Of a stretch of 64,000 nt of DNA, positions 1 through 11,643 are shown one piece after another. The position numbers and the translations under genes were made by a program. The notes under the pieces are model-generated. The model was not told where the DNA came from and searched no databases. It saw nothing but the letters and a program-made list of their open reading frames with translations. This stretch comes from CAVZYN01 sp963779515 (GTDB lineage Bacteria > Pseudomonadota > Alphaproteobacteria > Rhizobiales > Hyphomicrobiaceae), in the NCBI GenBank assembly GCA_963779515.1, contig CAVZYN010000005.1, positions 150,096 to 214,095 on the forward strand, in the 5' to 3' direction. Within the stretch, counting starts at the first letter, position 1, and the number at the start of each line of letters is the position of its first letter.

Positions 1-3000
1 CGCTCACACCTGCGACCCTGCTCGGCAACGACACCGACATCGACGGCAACACGTTGACCATCACCTCCGTCCAGAACCCCGTCGGCGGCACCGTCGCGCT
101 CGTCGGCGGCAATGTCGTCTTCACGCCAACCGTCGGCTTCACCGGCCCCGCGACCTTCACCTACACCGTTTCCGACGGCAACGGCGGCGCCTCGACCGCA
201 ACCGTCACGATCGACGTCGGCGCATCGACTCTGGCCCCCATCGTCGATCTCGACGGCCCATCCACCACCACTGCCACCACGGCCATCACGTCATCGGTCG
301 CCGAAAGCGCAAGCGGCACCCTGACCGGCGACGGTTCGGCCAGTTTCACGCTGACGCGCGACTCCTACAGCGGCTTTAATGCGGGCGTGACCTTCGTCGA
401 TGGCGCGAACGGCATCGAAGCCGTCAATTCCGGCGACTCCTCGGGCGGCAATGGCGCCGTCACCTACACCTATGCGGTCACGCCCGGCGCGGGCACGACC
501 GTCGAAACCGTCAGCATTTCTCAAGCCGCCTACAACACGACCGGCGCTTGGCAGAACGCGGACATGACCATCACATGGACCGGCGGCGGATCGGCCTATC
601 TCCACAATCCCGATGGACAGATCACCAACTTCGCGCATGGCGCCCTGATCCCGTCGGGCACCGTCCTCAATCTCCGCACCGATCCTGCGTCCTCGCTTTC
701 GAACAGCGTCAGTTCCTGGCGCATCGACGTGCCAGCCAGCAGCGTCACCGTGGCCTACGACGGTCTCGTATCGCTGGGCGCCGAACGCCTCTCCTTCAAC
801 GCCAAGATCGCAAATCGGGACTACACCACGACGTTCACCGAAAACGGCGCGGCGGTCTCGATCGCGGATACGGATTCGTTCACCAGCGACAGCGACGACA
901 CCAATCTCGAGCGCGCGACCATCGTTCTCACCAACGCACAAGCCGGCGATCTCCTCGCCGTCGGCACCTTGCCAGCCGGCATCGCCTTCACACTCGATAC
1001 CAGCGTCTCCGGCGTCATCACAGTGACGCTGACCGGCTCCGCCAGCAAAGCCGACTACGCCAATGCGATCGAGGCCGTGACGTTCCGCAACACCGGCGAA
1101 AAACCCTCGACCACAGACCGCATCATCACCGTCGTCGTCAATGACGGCGCGCTCGACAGCAACGTCGCGCGCTCCATCATCCACGTCACGGAAATCAACG
1201 ACCCGCCGGTCGCCGTCGCCAATGCAGGCTTCACCACCAACGAAGATACCAATCTCACTCTTACCCACGCGACCTTGCTCGGCAACGACACCGACGCCGA
1301 CGGCGACGCGCTGTCGATCACATCGGTCCAAGGCGCCGTTGGCGGCACCGTCAGCATCGTCGGTGGCAATGTCGTCTTCACGCCGGCGCCAAACTACAAT
1401 GGCCCGGCTTCCTTCACCTACACCATCTCCGACGGCCGCGGCGGCACCTCCACGGCGACTGTCACGCTCAACGTTCAAGCCGTCAACGACGCGCCGATCG
1501 CCGTCAATGACGCCTATACCACTGCGGAAGATACCGGCCTCACGATCGCCGCCGGCACAGGCGTCCTCTCCAACGACACAGATGTCGAAATCACTCGTGG
1601 CGAGACCACGGTTGCTCTGAAAGTCGTCTCCAACACCGCGCCCGCGCACGGCACGCTCACCGTCAATCCCGACGGCTCGTTCTCGTATCTTCCGGTGCTG
1701 AACTACAACGGCCCCGACAGCTTCACCTACACGGTCATCGATGCCAGCGGCGCCACTGCGACCGCCACCGTCAATCTCACCGTCACGCCCGTCAATGATC
1801 GTCCAACCGCTCCGAACGACACCAAGACGACGCCCGAGGACCAGCCCATTTCTGGCAGCATCGCCGGCACCGATCTCGACGGCGACTCGCTGACCTACGC
1901 GACGGCGATCGCACCCGCCAACGGCTCAATCGTCGTCAATTCGGACGGCACCTACACCTACACGCCTAACCCGAACTATGTCGGCTCCGACACGTTCTCG
2001 GTGCTCGTCAGCGATGGAAAGGGTGGCACCACCGTCGCCACGGTCACAGTCAACGTCACGCCCGTCAACGACCCGCCGGTCGCCACCGGCGAGACCCGCA
2101 CGACGCCTGAAGACATGCCCGTCGGCGGCCGCGTGGTTGCGACCGACCTCGATGGCGACAAACTCACCTACACCGTCAGCGCGGCGCCCGCGAACGGCTC
2201 CGTCGTCATGAATGCGGACGGCACCTACACCTACACGCCGAACGCAAACTTCAACGGCACCAACTCGTTCGTCGTCACTGTCTCCGACGGCAAAGGCGGC
2301 GTCACCACGGCGACGGTCACCGTCAACGTCACGCCCGTCAATGACGCGCCCGTGGTCACCGGCGACACCCGCACGACACCCGAGGACGCGCCCGTCAACG
2401 GCGCCGTCAGCGCGACCGACGTCGATGGCAACCCGCTCACATTCACACTCGCCACCCCGCCATCGAACGGCACCGTCACGGTCAACGCGGACGGCACCTA
2501 CACCTACACACCCAACCCAAACTACAACGGCGCAGACAGCTTCACAGTCCTCGTCAGCGACGGCCAAGGCGGCACCCGTATTGCGCCTGTCTCGATTGCG
2601 GTCACACCTGTCAACGACGCCCCCGTCGCCTCCGGTGATACGCGCATCACGCCGGAAGATACCCCCGTCAACGGCAGCATCGTCGCCTTTGACCGCGACG
2701 GCGACCCGCTGACCTACACGATCAATGCGGCGCCAGCCCATGGCACCGTCACCATCAATCCGGACGGAACCTACCGTTACACGCCGGCTGCGAACTACAA
2801 CGGAACCGACACGTTCACGGTCAACGTCTCGGACGGAAAAGGTGGCCTCGTTACCGTCACAGCAACGGTCACCATAACTCCCGTCAACGACGCGCCACGC
2901 GCCGGCGGCATCTTCCCGCGCACCAGCGTCGACGGCACGGCGGCGTCCTACAATACTGGCGGCTTCTTCTCCGATGTCGACGGCGATGCGCTGACCTTCA

Positions 3001-6000
3001 CGGCCGCCGGACTGCCCGCAGGCCTCTCCATCAATCCCACTACAGGCGCCATCTCCGGCACACTTGCCGCGAACGCCTCGCAAGGCGGCACCGGCGGCGT
3101 CCATGCCGTCACCGTCACCGCCCGCGACTCAAGCGGTGCCACGGTCTCGCGCACCTTCAATTGGACCGTCACCAACCCCGCTCCGTCGGCCGCCAACGAT
3201 ACCGCGACCACGACCGAGGATACGTCCGTCACCATCGGCGTCCTCGCCAACGACAGCGATCCGGACAAGGACCCGCTGACCGTCACGACCGCGACCGCGC
3301 TCTATGGCACCGTCGCGATCAAGCCGGACGGCGCCCTCGTCTACACGCCGAACCAGCATTTCAACGAGACCGACACGATCACCTACACGATCTCGGACGG
3401 CAACGGCGGCGCCGCGACCGCAACTGTCACGGTGACTGTGACGCCGGCCAACGACGTGCCCACGGCTCCCAACAACACACATTCCACGCCAGAAGATACC
3501 CCCGTCAGCGGCCAGATCCTCGGCGAGGACGCCGACTTCGATACGCTCGCCTACAGTGTATCGAGCGCCCCCAAAAGCGGCACCGTCGTGCTCAATCCCG
3601 ACGGCACCTATACATACACGCCGGCCTTGGACTTCAATGGCACCGACACTTTCACTGTGCTGCTTGACGACGGCAAAGGCGGCACCTCCACAGCAACCGT
3701 CACCGTCACTGTTGGCGGCCTCAACGACACCCCAATCGGCACCGCCATCGGCGACCAGTACCGCGCCGATGGAAACGCCTATGCGTTCCCCGCAGGCAAC
3801 TACTTCCGCGATCCCGATGGCGACGCCCTCACCTACACGATCACCGGACTTCCAGCGGGCCTCTCGTACAACACGAGCACGGGCTTGATCAGCGGCACCA
3901 TCGCCGCCAATGCCTCGCAGCTGGGCCCCATGCTCGATGGCAGCTATCCCGTCGTGATCACCGCCACGGATCCCAGTGGCGCCGCAACGACCCTGAACTA
4001 CGTCATCCATGTCGAAAACATCGCGCCGCTTGCCGGCTACGACACGGAGACCACATTCGCCGATACGATCCTCGGCCCGCTCCCGCTTCGCAACATCATC
4101 AGCAACGACACCGATCCGGACATGGATGCGCTGATCGTCGCGACCGTTGCCGGTGCGGCCGGTAACGTCGGCAATGCCGGCAGCCGGTTCCGCCGGCGGC
4201 ACCTTCACGATCACCTCTGACGGCACCTACACCTTCGATCCCGGCGCCAGCTTCAACGATCTCCGCGCCGGCCAATCACGCTTCACGACAATTCTCTACA
4301 CCGCGACCGACTCGCAGGGCGGCTTCTCGACCGCCACGCTGACCATCGAAGTCCAAGGCGTCAATGATCAGCCCGATGCCCGCAACGACGGCATTCTCAC
4401 AACCGTCGAGGATACCGCGCTCACCATTACTCCCGCGACGCTGCTCGCCAACGACACCGATCCAGATAAAGACACCCTGACCATCACCTCGGTCCAAGGC
4501 GCCGTCGGTGGAACCGTCACACTCGATGGCGGCGGCAACGTCGTCTTCACGCCGGATTCCAACTACAACGGTACAGCCTCCTTCACCTACACCGTCTCCG
4601 ACGGCCAAGGCGGCTTTGACACGGCAACCGTGACCCTCAATGTCACCCCGGCCAACGACGCCCCGACGCTCACCGGCCCCACACCGCTCGGCAACATCGC
4701 CTCCCTCGACGGCGATGTGGTTTCGATCCCGACCGCCGCCGCCTTCAATGCCGATATCGACGGCGATGTCCTCTCCTATGCCGCGACAGGTCTCCCTGCT
4801 GGTCTCGCGATTGATCCCGCGACCGGTCTCATCACCGGCACGCTTGGCGCAGAGCGCATCCAACAGCGGCCCCTATACAGTCACCGTCACCGCCAGCGAC
4901 GGCCGCGGCGGCACCGTCTCGACGACCTTCACCCTCGGCGTGACCAATCGTCCGATCGTCGTCGCCGCCGATACGTCCACGGGCGACGAACAAACCGCCC
5001 AGGCGGGAACCGTCCTTGCCAACGACAGCGACACCGCCCCCGACAACGACAAACTGACCGTCACCGGCGTAACCGGTGGCACCATCGGCGCCCCGATCTC
5101 GCTCACATACGGCACGCTGACGCTCAACGCCGACGGTTCCTGGCTGTTCCAGCCGAACGCCACAGCCAACGCACTCTCCCAAGGCGCCACGCGCCAGGAG
5201 CAAGTAACCTACACGGTGACCGACGGCACCGACGTCAAAATGACGACGCTGACGATCACCATCAACGGCCTCAATGACGCGCCGATCCTGATCGATCCGG
5301 CGACGAACCTGCCGGCCACCGACCCGAACGGCGTGATCCCAGCCAAGTCGGCCGTCGACGGCGGCACGATCACGATTCCAACCGCGCAGGTCTTCACCGA
5401 TCCCAACTCGGCCGATCCCCGCACCTACACCCTCAGCGGCAATCCGGCCTGGCTCACCATCGATCCGGCGACCGGCATCATCACGACCGTCGGCACGATC
5501 CCCGGCGACGCCTCCCAGAACGGTCCTTACCAACTCACCGTCTCGGTCAGCGACGGCCAGGGCGGCACGGTTGCGACAACCTTCTCGGTCAACATCACCA
5601 ATCCGCCGCCCGTCGCCGTCAATGATACATCCGCCGCCGGCGAAAACACGACACAGACCGGCACCCTCCTCGCCAACGATTCCGATGGCGAAGCCGGCAC
5701 CGTCAACGACGATCCGTTGCGCGTCACAGCGATCAATGGTCAAGCATCCAACGTCGGCCAGCCAATCGCGCTGACCTACGGCGATCTCATCGTCCGGGCC
5801 GATGGCACCTGGACCTTCACGCCGAATGCGGCGGCCGATGCACTCCCGGCCGGTGCGACCCGCGTCGAGACTGTGTCGTACCTGATCTCCGATGGCCAAG
5901 GCGGCACCGCGACCAGCGACCCTCGCCATCACGATCAACGGCCAGAACGACGCGCCCATCGTCATCGACCCGCTGACCCAGCAGCCATGGACCGGCGCCG

Positions 6001-8276
6001 GCAATATTTTGCCCGCCCAATCGGCCATGGACGGCGGCACGCTCAGCTTCCCAACGGCGCACGTGTTCGGCGATAGCGACAAGGACTCACTCACCTATTC
6101 GTCGGCAAACCTGCCCGGCTGGCTCGCGATCGATCCGGCCACCGGTGTCGTGTCGACAATCGGCACGATCCCAGCCAGCGCGTCCGCGTCCGGCCCCTAC
6201 ACCGTTACGATCACCGCCCGCGACCCGAGCGGCGCGAACGTTTCGACCGACGTCATCATCAACGTCACCAACCCAGCGCCGATCGCCACCAATGACAGCT
6301 CCTCCAAAGAGGCCTACCAGACCCAGACCGGCAACGTTCTCACCAACGATCGCGATGGCGCCAACGACAGCGATGCCATAACGGTCACGCAAGTCTCGGG
6401 CATGGCGGCTGGTGTCGGCGTGCCCGTGACCCTGGCGTACGGAGATCTGACACTCAACGCCAACGGCACCTGGTCCTTCACGCCGAACGCTGCGGGCAAC
6501 AGCCTGCCGCACGGCGCGAGCATGACCGAAAGCATCACATACACGATCACCGACGCCAACGGCGCGCCTGCGATCGCGACGCTGTCGATCACGGTCATCG
6601 GCGTCAACCACGCACCCGAACTGATCGCGCCGCTGCCCGCCGTCAACGCGACCGACGGCGGCACGATCACAATCCCAACCGCCGGCTCATTCAAGGACAT
6701 CGACAAAGACGGATTGATGTTCACGGCAACGGGCCTCCCGCCCGGCCTCGTCATGGATCCCAACACCGGCATCATCACCGGCACCCTCGCTGCCAATGCG
6801 TCCCAGCGCGGCCCCTACGTCATCACCATCACCGCTGACGACGGCCTCGGCGGCGTTGTCAGCACGACGTTCACGATTGGCGTCGCCAACCTTCCAGTTG
6901 TGGCGGTGAATAATTCATCTTCCAACACCGAAAACACCACTCAGACAGGCAATGTTCTGGCCAATGACCACGACACGGCGCCTGACAATGATCCACTGAC
7001 GGTCACGGCCGTCACAGGTGGCAGGCTCGGAGCACCGATCACGCTGACCTATGGCGATCTCGTTCTCGAGGCGAACGGATCATGGACATTTGTACCGAAC
7101 GCTGCGGCCAACGCTTTGCCCGTTGGCGCCTCGCGCACCGAAACCGTGACGTACACCGTCACTGATGGCACCGATATCAGGACTGCCGCACTCACGATCG
7201 AAATCATTGGCAGCAATGACACGCCGATGGCGTCGAGTGACACAGGCGTCGTAGATCAAGATCGCCCACTCACATTCTCCGTGCTCGGCAACGACACCGA
7301 CATCGATGGCGATACGCTCTCGATCGTCGCCGCCAGCGCGGATCACGGCACCGTCGTCATCAATGCAGACGGCACGCTCACGCTGACACCACCGCCTGGC
7401 TTCGTCGGCACCATCATCGTGACTTACATGATCAGCGACGGCAACGGCGGCTTCGCCTCTGCCATCGCCACGATCGAGGTCCGGCCGGAACCGCGCATCG
7501 GCTCGATGGATGTGCAGCAGCCCCCCGTGTTCTTGCCGCAAACCACCTACCCGAGTCTGTCTGTCGATGGCGCCGTGCTCAGCACCGTGCGCGGCATCAG
7601 TGGCCTCGGCGGCATCGCCAATACCTTCGGTGACGGCGGAGTCATCCTGTCGGTTGCCAATCAGATCCGCCCGCTCGGTGGCCTCTCCGCGCTGACCGGC
7701 CCGGACGGCGCGATCACGTCTACGGTCCTCGATGTCGCGGACCTCAATCGCCTCGAAAGCGTTTTGGACTTCTATGGTCGCGGCCGCCCTGGCGAGACCT
7801 GGGACATCAAGGGCCTCACGGGGTTCTCACTGCGCTACAACCAGGCGGAATCGGTGCTCGGCGCCGCGCTCACCAGGGAATTCTCCGTCGAGTCGCTCAT
7901 TCGCGATCGCCAGTTGATCGTCAACGTCCAGCATCTGCATCCGCTCAACGGCCGCAGCATCGTCGACACCCGCTTCATGATGGCTGGCGGCAAGCCATTG
8001 GCTGAATGGGTCGACGTCAAGCAAGGCGGGCTTGTGCTCATCAATTGGCCGGTGGATGTCGAGCAGATCGATTTGCGCGTTGTGATTGTTCTCAGCGACG
8101 GCCAGGTGGTCGAGAAAGACGTCCGCATCGACACCGTCTCGGGCGAAATCCAGCCGTTGATCCCTGGCCGCCGCACCGAACTGCCACGCCTCTTCAACGA
8201 CCAGTTCGATGTGCGCGGCATCCTACCCGCCAGCCAGATCGAGGCCGTCGGCCGCGCCCTGATGCAGCGCCCCTGA
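1..8276 (+). CDS. Giant cadherin/VCBS-type tandem-repeat surface protein (5' end outside window; three frameshifts)
   Basis: Coding in frame 3 from the first bases, so the start lies upstream. About 2,750 residues are visible, mostly tandem units of roughly 90-100 residues of the bacterial cadherin-like / Big_9 / VCBS sort. Each unit carries a D-x-D-G-D calcium-site motif, 'DGTYTYTPN', 'FTVxVSDGxGGT' and the linker 'VTPVNDAPV'. Residues about 60-370 form a different, non-repeat segment, and some units are of the 'GLPAGLSxNxxTGxISGT' Ig-like kind. The last ~260 residues (from about 7500) are non-repetitive and probably a C-terminal anchoring or secretion region. Proteins of this kind are secreted calcium-binding adhesins or biofilm proteins; which one this is cannot be told. 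The reading frame changes by one base near 4184, 4852 and 5915, each repaired by removing a single base, and it ends normally at 8276. With the shifts the product would be truncated at 4220. No secretion genes are adjacent within the window. Confidence 0.8.
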
Positions 8277-8337
8277 CCAACCGCCCGAAGTCGCCTGCGC
8301 GCGGTTGCATGCGCGCGGAGCCGCCTGACTAATTGGT

Positions 8338-8399
8338 GTGTGCAAACGCGCCCAGGTGCCGGATTGTCAAATCCTGGTCGAGCCGGGGGAATTGCACGC
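8338..8399. terminator. Structured spacer between convergent genes, possible bidirectional terminator
   Basis: The 137-bp spacer between the convergent repeat-protein gene and phoB can fold. GTGTGCAA (8338-8345) pairs with TTGCACGC (8392-8399) with one G-U, and CCAGG with CCTGG inside. A second GCGCGC/GCGCGC hairpin lies just upstream near 8297-8320. No T-tract follows, so a terminator role rests on position only. Confidence 0.3.
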
Positions 8400-8413
8400 C
8401 CGCAATGTCCAGC

Positions 8414-9112
8414 TCAACCCTCGATCAGATAGCCGCTGCCCCGCACCGTGCGGATAGGATCAGCTTCATCACCGCGGATCAGTGCGCGTCGCAGGCGGCC
8501 GACATGAACATCGACGGTCCGTTCGTCGATTTCGGCGGTGTTGCTCCAGACCCGATCGATGAGCTGGTTGCGCGTCAACACGCGGCCTTTGCTTTCCAAC
8601 AACGCTTCGAGCAGCCTGTATTCCGTCGGCCCAAGCTTGATGTCGCGCGTGTTGCGCAAAACCCGATGAGCCGACCGATCGAGGCTGATGTCGCCCACGG
8701 CGAGCGTCTCGGCGATGCGCTCGGGAGCGGAACGCCGGATGATCGCGACAACACGCGCCATGAGCTCTGGCACCGAGAAGGGCTTCACCACATAGTCGTC
8801 GGCACCCGTCTTCAAGCCGCGAATACGATCCGCTTCTTCGCTGCGCGCCGTCAGCATGATGATGGGGATCTGTGGAATGCTCTTCGAGCGCCGGATCTGT
8901 CCGCACAACTCGATACCTGACATCTCCGGCAGCATCCAGTCCAGGATCAGAAGGTCGAACAGTTCACTTTCGAGCTGAGAGTATCCATCCTCGGCCGACA
9001 CCGCCGTGACCACTTCGTAGCCGGCTGATTGCAGATTGTAGCGCAGCAGCGTGCTCAGTGCTGCATCGTCTTCGACGACCAAGACCCGCGCTGGCATGTC
9101 AGCCCTCCGCAC
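8414..9112 (-). CDS. phoB: Phosphate regulon response regulator PhoB
   Basis: A 232-residue OmpR/PhoB-class response regulator. The N-terminal receiver domain has the phospho-acceptor Asp in 'LLILDWMLPEMSG' and the conserved Lys in 'DYVVKPFS'. A C-terminal winged-helix DNA-binding domain follows, with 'LGPTEYRLLEALL' and 'VDVHVGRLRRAL'. Phosphorylated PhoB binds Pho boxes and activates pst, phoU and other phosphate-starvation genes. It is the last gene of the phoR-pstSCAB-phoU-phoB run and overlaps the end of phoU by 14 bases, so the two are translated together. Its full length, motifs and neighbours make the identification secure. Confidence 0.95.
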   Translation of the reverse strand: MRRADMPARVLVVEDDAALSTLLRYNLQSAGYEVVTAVSAEDGYSQLESELFDLLILDWMLPEMSGIELCGQIRRSKSIPQIPIIMLTARSEEADRIRGLKTGADDYVVKPFSVPELMARVVAIIRRSAPERIAETLAVGDISLDRSAHRVLRNTRDIKLGPTEYRLLEALLESKGRVLTRNQLIDRVWSNTAEIDERTVDVHVGRLRRALIRGDEADPIRTVRGSGYLIEG

Positions 9113-9824
9113 GGGAGGACGGTTTGATCAGCACTCGGCTCGTGTCCTCACCCTTCGGGCGCGTATCGGTGATGGTCCGGCCGGTCACGAGATAGACGAT
9201 GTTTTCGGCGATGTTGGTCGTGTGATCGCCGATACGTTCGAGGTTCTTGGCCGCGAACAGTAGATGCGTGCAAAGCCCTATGTTGCGCGGGTCTTCCATC
9301 ATGTAGGTCAGCAATTCGCGGAACACGGAATTGTAAAGCTCGTCCAGCCGCTCGTCACCGCGCCACACGGCAATGGCGCGCTCTGGATCGTTCGCGGCGA
9401 GTGCATCAAGGACGTCTTTCAACTGCCGGCGCGCGAGCTCTGTCATGTGCTTCAAGCCGTTCATCAGCGGGCGCGGGTGGCTTTCGCCGGCGAGCGCTAT
9501 GCCACGTTTGGCCATGTTCTTGGCGAGATCACCGATCCGCTCCAAATCACCGGCGATTTTCAACACCGTCATGATGTGTCTGAGATCGTTGGCCATGGGC
9601 TGGCGTTTGGCGATCATATGAATCGCGCGATCCTGAAGCCGCCGCTCGAGATCATCGATCTGGCGGTCGCTAGCGGCCGCAAGTTCACCGAGGGCCGTGT
9701 CGCGCTTTTCCAGCGCCTGGAACGCGTCGCTCAGAAGCTTCTCGGCATGGCCGCCCATATCGGCGGTCATGCGGTCAAGTTCCGTAAATTCGGCGTCGTA
9801 GGAACGGACGATGTGCTGGGTCAT
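9099..9824 (-). CDS. phoU: Phosphate signalling protein PhoU
   Basis: 241 residues with the two PhoU three-helix repeats. Metal-binding style motifs are visible twice, 'DLERIGDLAKNMA' and 'NLERIGDHTTNIAE'. PhoU links the Pst transporter to PhoR so that PhoB stays inactive when phosphate is plentiful. It is cytoplasmic and membrane-associated. The start is preceded by an AGAGG ribosome-binding site. It lies 24 bases after pstB and overlaps phoB. Loss of PhoU usually makes the Pho regulon constitutive. Confidence 0.95.
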   Translation of the reverse strand: MTQHIVRSYDAEFTELDRMTADMGGHAEKLLSDAFQALEKRDTALGELAAASDRQIDDLERRLQDRAIHMIAKRQPMANDLRHIMTVLKIAGDLERIGDLAKNMAKRGIALAGESHPRPLMNGLKHMTELARRQLKDVLDALAANDPERAIAVWRGDERLDELYNSVFRELLTYMMEDPRNIGLCTHLLFAAKNLERIGDHTTNIAENIVYLVTGRTITDTRPKGEDTSRVLIKPSSRAEG

Positions 9825-9848
9825 GGGAACCTCTTATCGTGAGCCGGA

Positions 9849-10670
9849 TTAGCCGATCCGGCCGGTGATGTAGTCCTGAGTGCGTCGATCGACGGGCGCC
9901 GAAAAGATGTGCTCCGTCGGCCCTTCCTCGACAAGATTGCCAAGATGGAAGAACGCAGTCCGCTGCGACACGCGCGCCGCCTGTGCAAAGGAATGCGTGA
10001 CGATCACGATGCAGTATGTCTGCCGGAGTTCGTCGATCAGTTCTTCGATCCGCGCCGTGGCGATCGGATCCAGCGCGGAGCACGGCTCATCCATTAGGAT
10101 AATATCGGGATCGATCGCGATGGCGCGTGCGATGCACAGCCGCTGCTGTTGTCCGCCCGAAAGGCCGGTGGCCGCATCGTTCAAGCGATCCTTCACCTCG
10201 CCCCAGAGGCCGGCTTTCTCCAAACTCCGCTGAACGATAGGTTCCAGATCCGAGCGCGCGTTGCCGAAGCCATGGATGCGCGGGCCATAAGCGATGTTCT
10301 CGAAAATCGACTTCGGAAACGGGTTCGGCTTCTGGAAGACCATGCCGACGCGCGATCGAAGTTCGACGGGATCGACATCGGCGCCGTAGATGTCGCCGCC
10401 ATCAATCTGCAACGAGCCAGTGACGCGACACCCCTCAATGGTGTCGTTCATGCGGTTGATGCAGCGCAGGAATGTCGACTTGCCGCAACCGGACGGACCG
10501 ATGAAAGCCGTCACCGCATTCGAGCCGATGTCGACGGCCACGTCCTTGAGCGCATGCTTCTCGCCGTAGTGCACGTTGACGCCACGCGCGACAATCTTCG
10601 CGTCCGCGTGACGCGTTTCTCTGCCCGAGCCGTTGGCATTTTTGTGCAACTGGTCGATTGCGTATCCCAT
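9849..10670 (-). CDS. pstB: Phosphate ABC transporter ATP-binding protein PstB
   Basis: 273 residues. Walker A is 'GPSGCGKST', the Q-loop lies in 'VGMVFQKPNPFPKSI', the signature is 'LSGGQQQRL', Walker B is 'IILMDEPCSALD' and the H-loop is in 'IVTHSFAQA'. 'KPNPFP' is typical of PstB rather than other import ATPases. It powers PstSCA phosphate uptake at the inner membrane. The first ~25 residues are a poorly conserved extension. The gene starts 7 bases after the end of pstA. Confidence 0.96.
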   Translation of the reverse strand: MGYAIDQLHKNANGSGRETRHADAKIVARGVNVHYGEKHALKDVAVDIGSNAVTAFIGPSGCGKSTFLRCINRMNDTIEGCRVTGSLQIDGGDIYGADVDPVELRSRVGMVFQKPNPFPKSIFENIAYGPRIHGFGNARSDLEPIVQRSLEKAGLWGEVKDRLNDAATGLSGGQQQRLCIARAIAIDPDIILMDEPCSALDPIATARIEELIDELRQTYCIVIVTHSFAQAARVSQRTAFFHLGNLVEEGPTEHIFSAPVDRRTQDYITGRIG

Positions 10671-10677
10671 GATCCCC

Positions 10678-11643
10678 TCACCACTTCAGTTTCTTGCGCA
10701 GGCGTGCGCGTAGCCAGATTGCGAACCCATTCAGGCCGAGCGTGATGGCAATCAGCACGAGACTTGCCGCCGCGGCATTGCCGACGAAGTCGTCGCCCGG
10801 GCGCGAAATCCAGTTGAACGCCTGGATCGGCAAGACCGTGAAGCCATCCCATAACCATTGCATGTTGATGTACGGCGCCGTGCTCTGGATCGGAGACGTC
10901 GGCAGAAACGCGATGAAGGTCAGCGCGCCGATGGTGATCAGCGGCGCGGTTTCGCCGAGCGCGCGGGAGATGCCGAGGATGACGCCGGTCAAGACACCCG
11001 GACCGGCGGCGGGCAGCACGTGATCACGCGTCACCTGCCATTCCGTTGCACCGATGCCGCGCGCAGCTTCGCGCAAACTCTGCGGCACAGCGCGGATCGC
11101 CTCGCGCGTCGCGACGATGATGATCGGGAGGATAAGCAAAGCAAGAGCGAGACCGGCGGTGAAGATCGAGCGGCCGGTGCCGAGCCCGTAGACGAACAGG
11201 CCGAGTGCAAGAAGGCCGTAGATGATCGACGGAACGCCGGCGAGATTGGAAACATTGATTTCGATGAAATCCGTGAAGCGGTTCTTTCGCGCGTACTCTT
11301 CGAGATAAATCCCTGCTGCTACCCCAACCGGCACGGCGATCAATCCTGTTACCAGGATCACAAGCAAGGACCCGACCCAAGCAGATAGAATTCCGGCCTG
11401 AGAGGCACGCCGGGATGGAAAGTTAGTCAGGAAGTCGAAAGAGAGGCGCGGCAAGCCGATTATCAGGAGATCGACGATCAACGCACCGAGCGCGACCAGA
11501 CCCACAAGCGTTGCGCCGAGACCGACGACGCGAAAAACGCGTTCTCGCCTTGCGCGCGATGCATTCAACGCTTTGCGTGCTGCCGTCCGATCAAAGGCGC
11601 GGACGAAGTCATTGCTCGCATTCGTCTCGATTTGACCGGTCAT
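10678..11643 (-). CDS. pstA: Phosphate ABC transporter permease PstA
   Basis: 321 residues, an inner-membrane permease with about six transmembrane helices. The EAA-type cytoplasmic loop that contacts PstB is visible ('LREAARGIGATEWQVTRDHVLPAAGPGVLTG'-type region). It forms the phosphate channel together with PstC. The start overlaps the last base of pstC, showing tight operon organisation. The N-terminal ~40 residues are polar and precede the first helix. Confidence 0.95.
   Translation of the reverse strand: MTGQIETNASNDFVRAFDRTAARKALNASRARRERVFRVVGLGATLVGLVALGALIVDLLIIGLPRLSFDFLTNFPSRRASQAGILSAWVGSLLVILVTGLIAVPVGVAAGIYLEEYARKNRFTDFIEINVSNLAGVPSIIYGLLALGLFVYGLGTGRSIFTAGLALALLILPIIIVATREAIRAVPQSLREAARGIGATEWQVTRDHVLPAAGPGVLTGVILGISRALGETAPLITIGALTFIAFLPTSPIQSTAPYINMQWLWDGFTVLPIQAFNWISRPGDDFVGNAAAASLVLIAITLGLNGFAIWLRARLRKKLKW

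Noticed and set aside
291..3104. Long minus-strand open frames (up to 452 residues) opposite the repeat protein
   Set aside because: They arise from the biased GC-rich codon use of the repeats, have no family-like motifs, and the plus strand clearly encodes the repeat domains.
4140..5950. Programmed frameshifting in the giant gene
   Set aside because: There is no slippery heptamer or stem at the three places, and each is explained by one extra base.
8338..8400. Possible tRNA-Asp-like segment (loop TTGTCAA)
   Set aside because: The D and T arms and a 7-bp acceptor stem with proper spacing are missing; it is too short for a tRNA.
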